64,000 nt of DNA from positions 1 through 64,000 of the forward strand of contig JAILNS010000025.1 in the NCBI GenBank assembly GCA_024691305.1, in the 5' to 3' direction. The position numbers and the translations under genes are program-made. The notes beneath the pieces were generated by a model, which was given only the letters and a program-made list of their open reading frames with translations, searched no databases and was not told the origin of the DNA. Position 1 is the stretch's first letter. The number at the start of each line of letters is the position of its first letter. The stretch comes from Lachnospiraceae bacterium (GTDB taxonomy: Bacteria; Bacillota; Clostridia; Lachnospirales; Lachnospiraceae). Positions 36,420 to 46,197 of the stretch are shown here, piece after piece.

Positions 36420-36881
36420 ATGAACAGAGTAATTTTAATGGGACGTCTCACCAGAGATCCCGATGTCAGATATTCACAGGGCGAAGGCACTATTTCAAAT
36501 GCCAGATATACTCTTGCAGTAGACAGAAATGTAGCACGTAACAATGACAGTGATCAGCCTACCGCTGATTTCATCAGTTGCGTTGCGTTCGGCAGAACTG
36601 CAGAATTCGTTGAAAAGTATCTTAAAAAAGGCACTAAGATCGCAGTTGAAGGCCGCATTCAGACCGGTTCCTATACAAACAAGGAAGGTCAGCGCATTTA
36701 CACTACCGACGTAGTAGTTGACCGTCATGAGTTCTGTGAAAGCAGGGGAAACTCAGGTGACAATGCAGGCAGTTCCTATTCCGCTCCCGCACAGACCACT
36801 TCGAATGGCGGCGGAGCTGATCCGGGTAATGATTTCATGAATGTTCCCGACGGAATAGATGAGGCACTGCCGTTTAAGTAA
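36420..36881 (+). CDS. ssb: Single-stranded DNA-binding protein
   Basis: 153 residues. N-terminal OB fold (MNRVILMGRLTRDPDVRY, ADFISCVAFGRTAEFVEKYLKKGTKIAVEGRI) followed by a Ser/Gly/Asn-rich linker and an acidic C-terminal tip (GIDEALPF) used to recruit replication and repair proteins. Lies between rpsF and rpsR as in most Firmicutes. Confidence 0.97.
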   Translation: MNRVILMGRLTRDPDVRYSQGEGTISNARYTLAVDRNVARNNDSDQPTADFISCVAFGRTAEFVEKYLKKGTKIAVEGRIQTGSYTNKEGQRIYTTDVVVDRHEFCESRGNSGDNAGSSYSAPAQTTSNGGGADPGNDFMNVPDGIDEALPFK

Positions 36882-36911
36882 TTTTTATGTGATTCAGATA
36901 GGAGGCTTATA

Positions 36912-37175
36912 ATGGCTTACAATAAGACCGACAAGGCTGATGCTCCCATGAGAAGAAAGGGTGGCATCCGTCGCAGAAAAAAGGTTTGTGTATTCTGTGG
37001 TAAAGAGAGCGAGATCGATTACAAGGACGTAGCTAAACTCAAAAGATACGTATCAGAGCGCGGCAAGATCCTTCCCCGCAGGATCACAGGTAACTGTGCA
37101 AGACATCAGAGAGCACTTACAACAGCAATAAAGAGAGCTCGTCATATTGCACTTATGCCTTACATTCAGGAATAA
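36912..37175 (+). CDS. rpsR: 30S ribosomal protein S18
   Basis: 87 residues. Carries an N-terminal zinc-type Cys motif ([17 protein letters not shown]) and the conserved [37 protein letters not shown]. Third gene of the operon, behind AGGAGG, followed by a strong terminator. Confidence 0.98.
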   Translation: MAYNKTDKADAPMRRKGGIRRRKKVCVFCGKESEIDYKDVAKLKRYVSERGKILPRRITGNCARHQRALTTAIKRARHIALMPYIQE

Positions 37176-37191
37176 TTTTTGACCGACTCAT

Positions 37192-37227
37192 AAGACCGGC
37201 CGGGTTATAAACCCGACCGGTCTTTTT
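37192..37227 (+). terminator. Terminator of rpsF-ssb-rpsR
   Basis: A 15-bp stem with one mismatch (AAGACCGGCCGGGTT / AACCCGACCGGTCTT) and a three-base loop, followed by TTTTTT. Confidence 0.92.
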
Positions 37228-37261
37228 TGACCTCATATACAAGGGGTGGTATAATCACAGT

Positions 37262-39334
37262 ATGTCAAATTTGAAAACCTTAAAACTGAAAGGCGGCCTG
37301 CGCAAGTTCTTCATCATCCTAAATATCCTCGCCGCACTTCTCGTTATAATCAATATAATCATAGCGTTTATTGACATACGCGCGGCACTTATCCTTCTGA
37401 TATTTACCGTGGCGTATATTCTGTCTGTTATATTTTTTACCGTACGAAACCGCAGCCTTATATTAAATGAACTCGTAAGCTTCGCAACTCAGTACGGTCA
37501 GGTTCAGCGCAGACTTTTGAGAGACTTAAAACTCCCTTATGCCCTGCTTGATGAGACCGGCAAAGTCGTATGGACCAATAACGCTTTTAAAGAAGCATTT
37601 TCAGTAGACAGAGATTTCAAAAAATCCCTTACTTCGCTATTTCCTAATGTAAATCCCGACAGTCTCCCGACAGACGATGATGAAAATGGCGAAACCACTG
37701 TTTCCGTTGAATATGACGGACGTAACTACCGCATAAATATGCGCAGGATCTCGATGTCGGATATGGTCTCATCCAGCGATGTGATAGAACCACAGGATAC
37801 ATATTCGGGATGTCTTACCGCATGTTTCTTCTATGATGATACCGCTCTTAAGATAGCCCTGCAGGAGATTGATGATCAGAGTATCGCTGTAGGACTTATT
37901 TACCTCGACAACTATGAAGAAGCGCTCGAGAGCGTGGAAGAAGTCAGAAGAAGTCTTCTTATAGCTCTTATAGACCGTAAGGTCAACAAATACATCTCAG
38001 CCCTCGATGGAATATGCAAGAAGATTGAAAAAGACAAGTTCCTTGTGATCATGAGAAAGAAAGCACTCGAGTCACTCAAGGAAAGCAAATTCGATCTGCT
38101 TCAGGATGTTAAGACCGTAAATATCGGAAACGAGATGGCAGTTACTCTTTCAATGGGTATCGGACTTGATGGTCTAAGTTATGCCCAGAACTATGAATTT
38201 GCCAGAAATGCGATAGACATGGCCCTTGGACGAGGCGGAGACCAGGCAGTGGTCAAGACCCCCGATGATCTGTCATACTACGGTGGAAAGAGTCAGCAGG
38301 TAGAGAAATCAACCAGAGTCAAGGCAAGAGTCAAAGCCCAGGCTCTTATGGAGATCATATCCGGTCGTGATGAAGTATATATAATGGGTCATCGTAACGG
38401 CGATGAGGATTCCTTCGGTGCAGCAGTCGGAATGTACAGGATAGTCCATAACATGGATAAACCCGCTCACATTGTATTAAATGATGTTGCTCCTTCTCTT
38501 CAGCCGCTCGTCGATCTGTTCATGCAAAATCCCGAGTACGAAGAAGGAACCATTATCTCAGGAAGCCATGCACTTGAATGGGTAGGATCAAATGCAGCAC
38601 TCATCATCGTAGATGTTAATAAACCTTCGATTACAGAGTGTCCAGATCTGATCAAATACTGCAAATCGATCGTTGTGCTCGACCACCACAGACAGGGACA
38701 GGAAACCGTTGAAAATGCAACTCTGTCATATGTTGAAGCATATGCCTCAAGTGCCTGCGAGCTTGTCTGCGAAATACTCCAGTATACTACTCCCAACGGA
38801 AATACACGTATAAGACCCGAAGAGGCCGACTGTATGTATGCCGGAATGGTCATAGACACCAACAACTTCACCTCCAAGACAGGTGTAAGAACCTTTGAAG
38901 CCGCAGCATATTTAAGACGTAACGGTGCAGATGTAGTAAGAGTAAGAAAGCTGTTCAGAGATGATGCGGCAGTTTACAAAGCCCGTGCAGATATAGTCAG
39001 CCAGGCCGAGATCTACCATGATTGTTTTGCGATCTCGAGTTTCTCGGATGAGGATGCCGTTAATCCTCTTGTCATAGGAGCACAGGCAGCAAACGAGCTT
39101 CTTAATATTCGCGGGATCAAAGCCAGTTTCGTACTGACTCAGGCCAACAATATGATAAATATCTCAGCACGAAGTATAGATGAGATCAACGTACAGGTCA
39201 TCATGGAAAAGATGGGCGGCGGCGGACATATGAATATGGCAGCATGCCAGCTTAATGTTCCGCTTGAAGAAGCCTACGGAGCACTTAAGGGTACTCTCGA
39301 TTCCATGATCGAAGATGGGGAGATAGAGTTATGA
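37262..39334 (+). CDS. gdpP: Cyclic-di-AMP phosphodiesterase GdpP
   Basis: 690 residues. Two N-terminal membrane helices ([43 protein letters not shown]), a degenerate PAS domain, a degenerate GGDEF domain, then DHH and DHHA1 domains. Phosphodiesterase motifs seen: [35 protein letters not shown] and [13 protein letters not shown]. It breaks down c-di-AMP and so affects potassium balance and wall stress. It overlaps rplI by 4 bp, the standard Firmicutes gdpP-rplI-dnaB arrangement. Confidence 0.94.
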   Translation: MSNLKTLKLKGGLRKFFIILNILAALLVIINIIIAFIDIRAALILLIFTVAYILSVIFFTVRNRSLILNELVSFATQYGQVQRRLLRDLKLPYALLDETGKVVWTNNAFKEAFSVDRDFKKSLTSLFPNVNPDSLPTDDDENGETTVSVEYDGRNYRINMRRISMSDMVSSSDVIEPQDTYSGCLTACFFYDDTALKIALQEIDDQSIAVGLIYLDNYEEALESVEEVRRSLLIALIDRKVNKYISALDGICKKIEKDKFLVIMRKKALESLKESKFDLLQDVKTVNIGNEMAVTLSMGIGLDGLSYAQNYEFARNAIDMALGRGGDQAVVKTPDDLSYYGGKSQQVEKSTRVKARVKAQALMEIISGRDEVYIMGHRNGDEDSFGAAVGMYRIVHNMDKPAHIVLNDVAPSLQPLVDLFMQNPEYEEGTIISGSHALEWVGSNAALIIVDVNKPSITECPDLIKYCKSIVVLDHHRQGQETVENATLSYVEAYASSACELVCEILQYTTPNGNTRIRPEEADCMYAGMVIDTNNFTSKTGVRTFEAAAYLRRNGADVVRVRKLFRDDAAVYKARADIVSQAEIYHDCFAISSFSDEDAVNPLVIGAQAANELLNIRGIKASFVLTQANNMINISARSIDEINVQVIMEKMGGGGHMNMAACQLNVPLEEAYGALKGTLDSMIEDGEIEL

Positions 39335-39780
39335 AAATAATACTTTTAAAGGATGTAAAAAGTCTCGGAAAAAAAGATGATATCGTAAATGTCAGTGACG
39401 GATATGCACGCAATAAGATCATTCCCGGAGGACTCGGAGTAGAAGCAACTCCCGCCAACATGAATACTCTTAAGCTGCAAAAAGCTAATCAGGAAAAGAT
39501 TGCGGCTGAAAATCTTGCAGATGCAAAGGCACTGGCTGAAAAAATCGAAAAGCTGGAAGTTGTTACTTCGATCAAAACAGGTGAAGGCGGAAGGAGCTTC
39601 GGATCGGTTTCCACCAAGGAGATCGCGGACGGTTTAAAGAGCCAGCACTCTCTTGAAATCGACAAAAAGAAGATAGTTCTTCCCGAACCGCTTAAGTCAC
39701 CCGGATATGCAGAAGTCACCATCAAGCTTCATCCCGAAGTACAGGCTAAATTAAAGGTTAAGATTAACGAGGTTAAGTAA
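39331..39780 (+). CDS. rplI: 50S ribosomal protein L9
   Basis: 149 residues. N-terminal domain ([34 protein letters not shown]), long connecting helix, and C-terminal domain ([38 protein letters not shown]). Overlaps gdpP and lies 3 bp ahead of dnaB. Confidence 0.97.
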   Translation: MKIILLKDVKSLGKKDDIVNVSDGYARNKIIPGGLGVEATPANMNTLKLQKANQEKIAAENLADAKALAEKIEKLEVVTSIKTGEGGRSFGSVSTKEIADGLKSQHSLEIDKKKIVLPEPLKSPGYAEVTIKLHPEVQAKLKVKINEVK

Positions 39781-39783
39781 TAC

Positions 39784-41148
39784 ATGGCCGATTTAGATGA
39801 AAATCTGTTAAAAAGAGTAATGCCCCACGATGATGAGACCGAAAGATCTCTTCTGGGCGCACTCATAATGGACCAGGAGGAGATTCCTGTGGCGTGCGAA
39901 TATGTTACACCACAGGATTTTTATAACAAACAATACGGTGCCGCATTTGAAGCAATAACCGCTCTTTATAACAGCGGTATGGACGTGGATCCGGTAACCC
40001 TGCATAACAAACTTTCTTCCATGGATGTACCGCCGGAAGCTGCAACAATGGAATTTATCTCATTGCTTGTTAACTCCGTTACGATCTCAGGTAACGCAAA
40101 GTATTATGCACAGGCAATCTCCGATAAGGCCATGAAGCGCAAACTCATACGTGTCTGTGAAGATATCGCTTCTACCTGCTATGCTGACAAGACCGATCTT
40201 CCCGAAGTACTTGAAAAGACCGAGAAAAATGTCTTTGACCTGTCGCAGTCCACAAGATCCTCGGACTTTGTTCCGATAAGAGATGTAGTTGCAAACACCA
40301 TGGCAATGATCGAGAAAGCTTCAAAGACCAAAGGCGGTATCACAGGTATACCTACCGGGTTTGTCGATCTCGACAACAAGCTCATGGGACTTCACCCTTC
40401 GGATCTTGTACTTATAGCTGCAAGACCTTCAATGGGAAAGACCGCACTCGTACTCAATATGGCTGAAAACATGGCTTTTCGTCAAAACAGGGCCATAGCT
40501 ATATTCAGTTTGGAAATGCCCAAGGAAATACTAGCCCAAAGACTCCTGTCCATGAATTCAAGAGTCGATTCGCAGAATATCAGAAGCGGACAGCTCGCCA
40601 AAAGTGAATGGCATGACATCATAGAATCAGCCGGCAACCTGGCTTCCTCCAAGCTTATCATAGATGATAATACCTCGAATATCTCCGTAGCGGAAATTCG
40701 AAGCCGCGCACGAAGATACAAACTTGAGTACAATATTGAAGCGATCATGATCGACTACCTGCAGCTTATGTCCGGATCCGGAAGCGGAAGAAATGACTCA
40801 AGACAACAGGAGATCTCAGAGATATCAAGAGGCCTTAAAGGCATTGCCAGGGAACTGAATATCCCTGTGATCGCTCTAAGCCAGCTCTCACGAGCCGTAG
40901 AACAAAGAAGTGACCACAGGCCCATGCTTTCCGATCTGCGTGAATCCGGAGCCATAGAGCAGGATGCAGACGTGGTTATGTTCATATATCGTGAGGACTA
41001 CTATAACGAGGATACAGACAGGAAAGGGATTTCCGAGATCATCATCGCCAAGCAAAGAAACGGCCCTATCGGAACCGTAGACCTTGCCTGGATACCAAGT
41101 CTTACCAAGTTTGCAAACCTTGACCATTCGGCCAAGCGTGAGGAATAA
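39784..41148 (+). CDS. dnaB: Replicative DNA helicase DnaB
   Basis: 454 residues. N-terminal primase-interacting domain (PHDDETERSLLGALIMDQEEI), then the RecA-like motor: Walker A AARPSMGKTALVLNMAEN, Walker B IEAIMIDYLQLMSG, and the arginine-finger region LSDLRESGAIEQDADVVMFIYR. Unwinds DNA ahead of the fork; loaded by the DnaD/DnaI-like pair at 16-18 kb. No intein. Confidence 0.97.
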   Translation: MADLDENLLKRVMPHDDETERSLLGALIMDQEEIPVACEYVTPQDFYNKQYGAAFEAITALYNSGMDVDPVTLHNKLSSMDVPPEAATMEFISLLVNSVTISGNAKYYAQAISDKAMKRKLIRVCEDIASTCYADKTDLPEVLEKTEKNVFDLSQSTRSSDFVPIRDVVANTMAMIEKASKTKGGITGIPTGFVDLDNKLMGLHPSDLVLIAARPSMGKTALVLNMAENMAFRQNRAIAIFSLEMPKEILAQRLLSMNSRVDSQNIRSGQLAKSEWHDIIESAGNLASSKLIIDDNTSNISVAEIRSRARRYKLEYNIEAIMIDYLQLMSGSGSGRNDSRQQEISEISRGLKGIARELNIPVIALSQLSRAVEQRSDHRPMLSDLRESGAIEQDADVVMFIYREDYYNEDTDRKGISEIIIAKQRNGPIGTVDLAWIPSLTKFANLDHSAKREE

Positions 41149-41174
41149 CCGGGAGGCCGGAATTGATGAAAAGC

Positions 41175-41205
41175 AAAAAAGACGAGGCATTTGCCTCGTC
41201 TTTTT
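41175..41205. terminator. Terminator between dnaB and the ferredoxin gene
   Basis: Stem GACGAGGCA/TGCCTCGTC (41181-41200) flanked by AAAAAA and TTTTT, so it can stop both converging transcripts. Confidence 0.9.
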
Positions 41206-41235
41206 ATAATCTGATCAGTTTAATGAAATTTCAGA

Positions 41236-41406
41236 TCATTCTTCTGCAATAGCGCCTACAGGGCACTGTCCTGCACATGCTCCACAAGAAATGCACTTCT
41301 CGGGATCGATCTCAAACTTACCGTCACCCATGCTTATAGCGCCTACAGGGCACTGAGCTTCACATGCACCACATGCAACACAAGCATCACCTATTACAAA
41401 TGCCAT
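41236..41406 (-). CDS. 2[4Fe-4S] ferredoxin
   Basis: This 56-residue gene is too short for the ORF track. It starts at ATG 41406 behind AAAGGAGG. Two typical cluster motifs are seen: CVACGACEAQCPVGAI and CISCGACAGQCPVGAI, in the clostridial ferredoxin layout. It is a small cytoplasmic electron carrier. It lies 107 bp after the PFL activase gene on the same strand; it could supply low-potential electrons for the radical-SAM activase, hydrogenase or Rnf. The neighbour link is suggestive only. Confidence 0.95.
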   Translation of the reverse strand: MAFVIGDACVACGACEAQCPVGAISMGDGKFEIDPEKCISCGACAGQCPVGAIAEE

Positions 41407-41513
41407 AATAAAAATCCTCCTTTAAGCAAAAATCACTTATGTTTAGGTAAATATTACAACACCCATAATCAAAACACAATACGTTTGAAATCGCTAACTT
41501 TTGTTAGTATATT

Positions 41514-42314
41514 CTAACCTTCTGCAGTTGAATCAAGCATGACAGAATCGTCATGAGGTATGTTAAGTTCCGCTCTTCTGTCCTTGATGCCCTGAAGTAT
41601 GACCTTTTTCTTCTCGATCAGTTCCTTCTGACCCATTGCAGGTGTATCGGCCAGTTTATATTCCATTCCAAGCTTCTCATACTTTGCCTTGCCCATTGTG
41701 TGATAAGGAAGGGCGTCCAGTGCTTTAAGGTTATGGAACTGTCCGATGAAATATCCGAGCTTATACAGATACTCATCTTCATCGGTAAGGCCGGGAACTA
41801 TAACGTGTCTGATCCACATATCCACATTTTTGTCGCTTAAATACTTTACAAAAGCAAGTATGCCTTCGTTGGGCTGACTCGTAAGGGCCTTATGTTTCTC
41901 TGGATCGATATGCTTGATATCAAGCATCACCAGATCGGTAAGTTCCATAAGTTTATCAAGTTTCTCAACAAGCGGCTTATTGTCAGGATTAAATGCTATT
42001 CCCGATGTATCTATGTCTGTGTGGATACCATGCTCTTTTGCCAGAGTAAACAGGTCTATAAGAAAATCGATCTGCATGAGGGGCTCTCCGCCTGTAACGG
42101 TAATGCCTCCGTTGGTATAAAACGGACGGTTCCTCTCATAGTTGTCAATGATCTCCTGCGGCTCCATAAGCGTTCCGTCTGTCATGGGCCATGTATCAGG
42201 ATTATGACAATACAGGCATCTCATGGGGCAGCCCTGAACAAAAACGACATATCTGACTCCGGGGCCGTCTACAGTTCCGAAACTCTCAAGAGAATGTATT
42301 TTTCCTTTGGTCAT
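41514..42314 (-). CDS. pflA: Pyruvate formate-lyase activating enzyme (radical SAM)
   Basis: 266 residues. It abstracts hydrogen from the glycine of the PFL radical domain using S-adenosylmethionine. The cluster motif is GCPMRCLYCHNPDTW (CX3CX2C), after the conserved SLESFGTVDGPGVRYVVFVQ; GGITVTGGEPLMQ and MLDIKHIDPEKHK follow. Its AGGAG ribosome site comes right after the T-tract of a terminator that separates it from the PFL genes, so its expression may be a read-through fraction of the operon. Confidence 0.95.
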   Translation of the reverse strand: MTKGKIHSLESFGTVDGPGVRYVVFVQGCPMRCLYCHNPDTWPMTDGTLMEPQEIIDNYERNRPFYTNGGITVTGGEPLMQIDFLIDLFTLAKEHGIHTDIDTSGIAFNPDNKPLVEKLDKLMELTDLVMLDIKHIDPEKHKALTSQPNEGILAFVKYLSDKNVDMWIRHVIVPGLTDEDEYLYKLGYFIGQFHNLKALDALPYHTMGKAKYEKLGMEYKLADTPAMGQKELIEKKKVILQGIKDRRAELNIPHDDSVMLDSTAEG

Positions 42315-42324
42315 AGTGATCTCC

Positions 42325-42355
42325 TAAAAAAACGGGGCCCCTTAGGGACCCCGTT
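42325..42355 (-). terminator. Internal terminator between the glycyl-radical gene and pflA
   Basis: An 11-bp stem (AACGGGGCCCC/GGGACCCCGTT, one G-U on the minus strand) followed on the minus strand by TTTTTT. The pflA ribosome site starts directly afterwards. This should lower activase synthesis relative to the enzyme. Confidence 0.85.
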
Positions 42356-42374
42356 AACAGTTAAAACTGTGTAA

Positions 42375-42617
42375 TTAAATGCTCTCGTGGAATGTACGGC
42401 TGATAACGTCTGCCTGCTGTTCGGGAGTCAGCTTTATGAAGTTAACTGCATAACCCGAAACGCGGATAGTCAGCTGAGGATAGTTCTCGGGATGCTTCTG
42501 AGCATCTAACAGTGTCTCTCTGTTAAGAACATTTACGTTTAAATGATGGCCGCCTTTTACAGCATATCCATCAAGTAATGAAACCAGGTTATCTACCTGT
42601 GTAGCACTTGCTGCCAT
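42375..42617 (-). CDS. Stand-alone glycyl-radical domain of pyruvate formate-lyase (GrcA-like)
   Basis: 80 residues behind GGAGG. The sequence from [20 protein letters not shown] to the end is the C-terminal domain of PFL. It has the radical loop RVSGYAVNF with the radical glycine at residue 55, then [17 protein letters not shown]. In most bacteria this is fused to the PFL core. In Enterobacteria a related free protein (YfiD/GrcA) repairs oxygen-cut PFL. Here the core gene next door lacks this domain altogether, so this protein is probably an obligate subunit rather than a spare part. [15 protein letters not shown] may be a docking segment. Confidence 0.88.
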   Translation of the reverse strand: MAASATQVDNLVSLLDGYAVKGGHHLNVNVLNRETLLDAQKHPENYPQLTIRVSGYAVNFIKLTPEQQADVISRTFHESI

Positions 42618-42658
42618 AGTATTATACCTCCGTCAATTATTAGGGTTAAACCCTTATG

Positions 42659-42859
42659 TCAATGAAAATCGTCGAGGCCGTCCTGAAGTGTGGGAACCGA
42701 GCAGGCCAGGGGTGTACGGGAACAATCCGTACAACCCATGGTCTCAACATTCTTAAATCCTTCAACTTCGTCGCTGACATCAACATTTACATGACCGACT
42801 CCACCGGCCATACCGGCATCCAGCATCTTTACAAGATCATCAATCTGTTTTCCATCCAT
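42659..42859 (-). CDS. Small Cys-rich relative of the glycyl-radical domain linker
   Basis: 66 residues from ATG 42859, eight bases after GGGAGG (the track's 42880 start has no such site). Its first half (KQIDDLVKMLDAGMAGGVGH, then VNVDV) parallels the start of the neighbouring radical-domain protein ([20 protein letters not shown], then LNVNV). The second half is different: it has no RVSGYA loop but a Cys-containing segment MGCTDCSRTPLACSVPT. It lies between the PFL core and the radical domain in one operon. No function is known to me. A metal- or cluster-binding or redox-sensing cap for the core is conceivable. A residue of an old duplication is the alternative. Confidence 0.7.
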   Translation of the reverse strand: MDGKQIDDLVKMLDAGMAGGVGHVNVDVSDEVEGFKNVETMGCTDCSRTPLACSVPTLQDGLDDFH

Positions 42860-42899
42860 GTTTATGTCCTCCCGACTCATGGTCTCTCAAATGATCACA

Positions 42900-44936
42900 T
42901 TAGTTAAGATCTACGTTAATGTCGCCTGCGAATACCTTGTCTTCTTTACCAAGTGCTCCGGGGATGATTGAGAAGGTATTTGAAATACCATCCTGTGCAT
43001 ACTGGAACGGAAGCTTGGATACGGATGACAGTGAAGCAACAGCACCGTGAGAATCACGTCCGTGCATCGGGTTAGCACCGGGTGCGAAAGGCTGTCCTTT
43101 CTTACGTCCGTCAGGTGTGTTACCTGTAGCCTTACCATAAGTAACGTTAGATGTGATGGTAAGAACTGACATTGTCGGGAATCCGTCTCTGTATGTATGA
43201 TGTCTTCTAAGCATTACCATGAAGGTCTTAACAAGATCTCTTGCGATAACGTCAACACGATCATCATCATTACCATATTTAGGGAACTCACCGGTAGTCT
43301 CGAAGTCAACGATGATACCGTCTTCATCACGTACAACCTTAACCTGTGCATACTTGATAGCTGAAAGAGAATCGGCAACAACCGAAAGTCCTGCGATACC
43401 TGTAGCGAAGTAACGAAGTACGTCTCTGTCATGAAGAGCCATCTGAGCTCTCTCATAGCAATACTTGTCATGCATGTAGTGAATGATGTTCAGAGTATTT
43501 ACATATACATCTGCAAGCCATTCCATCATGTCTGTGAACTTAGCCATAACATCATCGTAGTCAAGGATATCACCCTCAACAGGACGATACTTAGGACCAA
43601 CCTGCTTGTGTGATACTTCATCAACACCACCGTTTAATGCGTAAAGCAGGCACTTAGCAAGGTTAGCACGAGCTCCGAAGAACTGCATCTGCTTACCGAT
43701 TACCATTGAAGATACGCAGCAAGCGATACCGTAATCATCACCGTGTGTAACTCTCATCAGGTCATCATTCTCATACTGGATAGAAGATGTTGTGATGGAG
43801 ATCTTAGCGCAATATTTCTTCCATGCTTCGGGAAGTCTTGTTGACCAAAGAACGGTCAGGTTAGGCTCAGGTGAAGCACCAAGGTTCTCAAGAGTATGCA
43901 GGAATCTGAAGCTCATCTTGGTAACCATGTGACGTCCGTCGATACCTACGCCACCAAGTGACTCGGTAACCCAAACGGGATCGCCGGCAAATATCTGATT
44001 GTACTCAGGAGTACGAGCGAATTTAACGCAACGCAACTTCATGATGAAGTGGTCAACGAATTCCTGGATCTGCTCCTCAGTAAATGTACCGTTCTTAAGG
44101 TCGCGCTGTGCATAGATGTCAAGGAATGTAGAAGTACGTCCAAGTGACATTGCAGCACCGTTCTGCTCCTTAACTGCTGAAAGATATCCGAAGTATGTAG
44201 CCTGGATAGCTTCCTGTACGTTCTGAGCGGGACGAGCGATATCGCAGCCATAAGAAGCTGCCATTTCCTTCATCATCTTAAGAGCAACGATCTGCTCTGA
44301 GATCTCTTCACGAAGACGGATAACATCATCTGTCATAACACGTCCTGTAGAAGCCTTCTGCTCTTCCTTATCCTCGATAAGTCTGTCGATACCGTAAAGA
44401 GCGATACGACGATAGTCGCCGATGATACGTCCACGACCGTATGCATCCGGAAGACCGGTGATAACGTGTGATGAACGGCAAGCTCTCATCTCAGGATTGT
44501 AAGCATCGAAGCAACCAGCGTTATGTGTTTTGCGGTGTACTGAGAAGAACTCTGATATCTCAGGATCTACTTCATAACCGTTGTCTGCGCAAGCCTTCTC
44601 TGCCATACGGATACCACCGTAAGGCTGAAGTGAACGCTTAAAAGGCTTATCTGTCTGGAAACCTACGATAGTCTCCTTGCTCTTGTCAAGATAGCCGGGG
44701 CCGTGTGATGTGATAGTAGATACAACCTTGGTATCCATATCAAGTACGCCGCCTGCCTCACGCTCCTGCTTCTGCAGATCAAGAACCTGATCCCACAGAT
44801 CTTTGGTGTTCTGGGTAGGGCCTGCAAGGAAGGACTCATCTCCGTCATAGGGAGTGTAGTTCTTCTGGATGAAATCACGTACGTTGATCTCGTGATCCCA
44901 TTTGCCGCCTACGAATTCATTCCATTCTGGTCTCAT
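42900..44936 (-). CDS. pflB: Pyruvate formate-lyase catalytic core lacking the glycyl-radical domain
   Basis: 678 residues from ATG 44936 behind AGGAGG (the track's 45071 start is upstream of the promoter). It converts pyruvate and CoA to acetyl-CoA and formate. The barrel and the catalytic cysteine pair (GIACCVSS, Cys406-Cys407) are intact. The protein ends at [18 protein letters not shown], exactly where other PFLs run on into the radical domain. Its stop is followed by two separate small genes with their own ribosome sites, so this is a gene split and not a frameshift. It must therefore work with the 80-residue radical protein. The N-terminus [23 protein letters not shown] is normal. Confidence 0.93.
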   Translation of the reverse strand: MRPEWNEFVGGKWDHEINVRDFIQKNYTPYDGDESFLAGPTQNTKDLWDQVLDLQKQEREAGGVLDMDTKVVSTITSHGPGYLDKSKETIVGFQTDKPFKRSLQPYGGIRMAEKACADNGYEVDPEISEFFSVHRKTHNAGCFDAYNPEMRACRSSHVITGLPDAYGRGRIIGDYRRIALYGIDRLIEDKEEQKASTGRVMTDDVIRLREEISEQIVALKMMKEMAASYGCDIARPAQNVQEAIQATYFGYLSAVKEQNGAAMSLGRTSTFLDIYAQRDLKNGTFTEEQIQEFVDHFIMKLRCVKFARTPEYNQIFAGDPVWVTESLGGVGIDGRHMVTKMSFRFLHTLENLGASPEPNLTVLWSTRLPEAWKKYCAKISITTSSIQYENDDLMRVTHGDDYGIACCVSSMVIGKQMQFFGARANLAKCLLYALNGGVDEVSHKQVGPKYRPVEGDILDYDDVMAKFTDMMEWLADVYVNTLNIIHYMHDKYCYERAQMALHDRDVLRYFATGIAGLSVVADSLSAIKYAQVKVVRDEDGIIVDFETTGEFPKYGNDDDRVDVIARDLVKTFMVMLRRHHTYRDGFPTMSVLTITSNVTYGKATGNTPDGRKKGQPFAPGANPMHGRDSHGAVASLSSVSKLPFQYAQDGISNTFSIIPGALGKEDKVFAGDINVDLN

Positions 44937-45017
44937 GTAAATGCCTCCTATAAAATATTTTTTGACTATTTGATCTCTATGCGTAACTGCAAAAGAGAAA
45001 TTGGTCTCGTACCATTG

Positions 45018-45046
45018 ATTATATGTAATCCATACAAAACATTCAA
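45018..45046 (-). promoter_or_regulatory. Promoter of the split PFL operon
   Basis: On the minus strand TTGAAT (45046-45041), 17-bp spacer and a perfect TATAAT (45023-45018). It lies 80 bp before the PFL start codon, back to back with a plus-strand promoter. Confidence 0.75.
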
Positions 45047-45085
45047 GGCAGATTGCCCCAACTTTATGCACTTTTTAGAGTACAC

Positions 45086-45114
45086 TTGCGCATTTTATCA
45101 TTAAAGTATATAAT
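45086..45114 (+). promoter_or_regulatory. Promoter of the DUF1858 gene
   Basis: TTGCGC (45086-45091), 17-bp spacer and TATAAT (45109-45114). It is divergent from the PFL promoter, so one regulator bound between them could control both. Confidence 0.7.
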
Positions 45115-45216
45115 CCTGTCGAAACATGATTCATTTTGTACGGGGAGATATACAATATGTTCGGATTTAATAAAGATAAAAAAGAAAATCATAGTGAAGA
45201 AAAAAAGGAGACCGCA

Positions 45217-45423
45217 ATGACTGAGATCACCAAAGATATGACCATAGGAGAGATCCTTCAGACAGCACCCAATGTAGCACCGTTACTCATGGGCGTAGGA
45301 ATGCACTGTTTAGGATGCCCCGCTTCACAGGGAGAAAGCCTTGAAGAAGCAGCCATGGTTCATGGTATCGACATAGATGAGCTTATGCAGTACCTGGATG
45401 AAAAAAAGGATATGTGGGCATAA
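45217..45423 (+). CDS. DUF1858 redox-disulfide protein
   Basis: 68 residues from ATG 45217, seven bases after AAGGAG. An in-frame upstream ATG at 45157, with GGGGAG, would add a charged 20-residue extension and may also be used. [20 protein letters not shown] and the Cys pair in [13 protein letters not shown] are the DUF1858 signature (hybrid-cluster-associated redox disulfide family). Such proteins often accompany fermentation or stress enzymes in anaerobes. It is transcribed divergently from the split PFL operon, fitting a role in redox state around PFL; this is inference. Confidence 0.85.
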   Translation: MTEITKDMTIGEILQTAPNVAPLLMGVGMHCLGCPASQGESLEEAAMVHGIDIDELMQYLDEKKDMWA

Positions 45424-45477
45424 GCATAGAACTTACACAACATATCCTTAAGATTGTCTTTTATAAATATGATCTTC

Positions 45478-46197
45478 TCAGATCCCGGAAAGTTTCTGTA
45501 TTCCGTTACCGCTGATGATCACTTCACAATGCTCCTCGAGATACGCCTGTGTCGCGAGGACATTTTTTTCGCTCTCACCAAATTCCGACGTGATATTGCA
45601 TATACGGTTAAATGACATGATATCCATATCATCCTGGGAAATAAGAAGAAGATATCTTCCGGTCCTTACATCCTTATATACGGAATTGGTAGCGTCATAT
45701 TCCGAGCGGATCACATGAGCCAGAGAAATAAGTTCATCCATGGACTCAAACGAAAATGACCTTACGAGATTTACGGTCTCTTCAGTGTTAGGGAATGGTA
45801 TCTCTTTATTCTTAAATGCATTGAATATACTCTCGGGGTCTTCCGTTATCTCCGAGAACAAAGACATGGCATCGTCTTCATCATCTTCGTCATATTTATC
45901 TTCGATAAGATCGGGCGCAAATCTGGCAAACCTGGTATCAAGTTCTTCAGGATCTTCAACCTTGGTCACGGTCAGCACGATGCACTCTGAGTTGATCGGA
46001 GTCGCCTCTATCATAAGAGGATCGTCTCCGGCGTCAAAGTCGAGTTCGTCGGCTGCCTTTAACATCATGTCCTTAAAGAGCATGCGTGCCTTGTCTGTGC
46101 CGTACGCAAGCTCACTTATCTTGATGCTTCTGGCCTTTAAATCTTCACTTGTTATCGTGCAGCGGATCTGCTGCTCATTCATTCTTTCTAATTTCAT
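45478..46197 (-). CDS. MecA-like ClpC adaptor protein
   Basis: 239 residues from ATG 46197; the track's longer start adds a basic segment not seen in the family. The N-terminal domain (MKLERMNEQQIRCTITSEDLKARSIKISELAYG) and the acidic middle (about residues 100-140) resemble MecA/YpbH. The C-terminal domain (FSFESMDELISLAHVIRSEY, YLLISQD, EYGESE-like FGESEKNVLATQAYLEEHCEVI) matches too. MecA adaptors bring substrates to ClpC for degradation. The ribosome site is weak. Convergent with the DUF1858 gene. Confidence 0.8.
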   Translation of the reverse strand: MKLERMNEQQIRCTITSEDLKARSIKISELAYGTDKARMLFKDMMLKAADELDFDAGDDPLMIEATPINSECIVLTVTKVEDPEELDTRFARFAPDLIEDKYDEDDEDDAMSLFSEITEDPESIFNAFKNKEIPFPNTEETVNLVRSFSFESMDELISLAHVIRSEYDATNSVYKDVRTGRYLLLISQDDMDIMSFNRICNITSEFGESEKNVLATQAYLEEHCEVIISGNGIQKLSGI

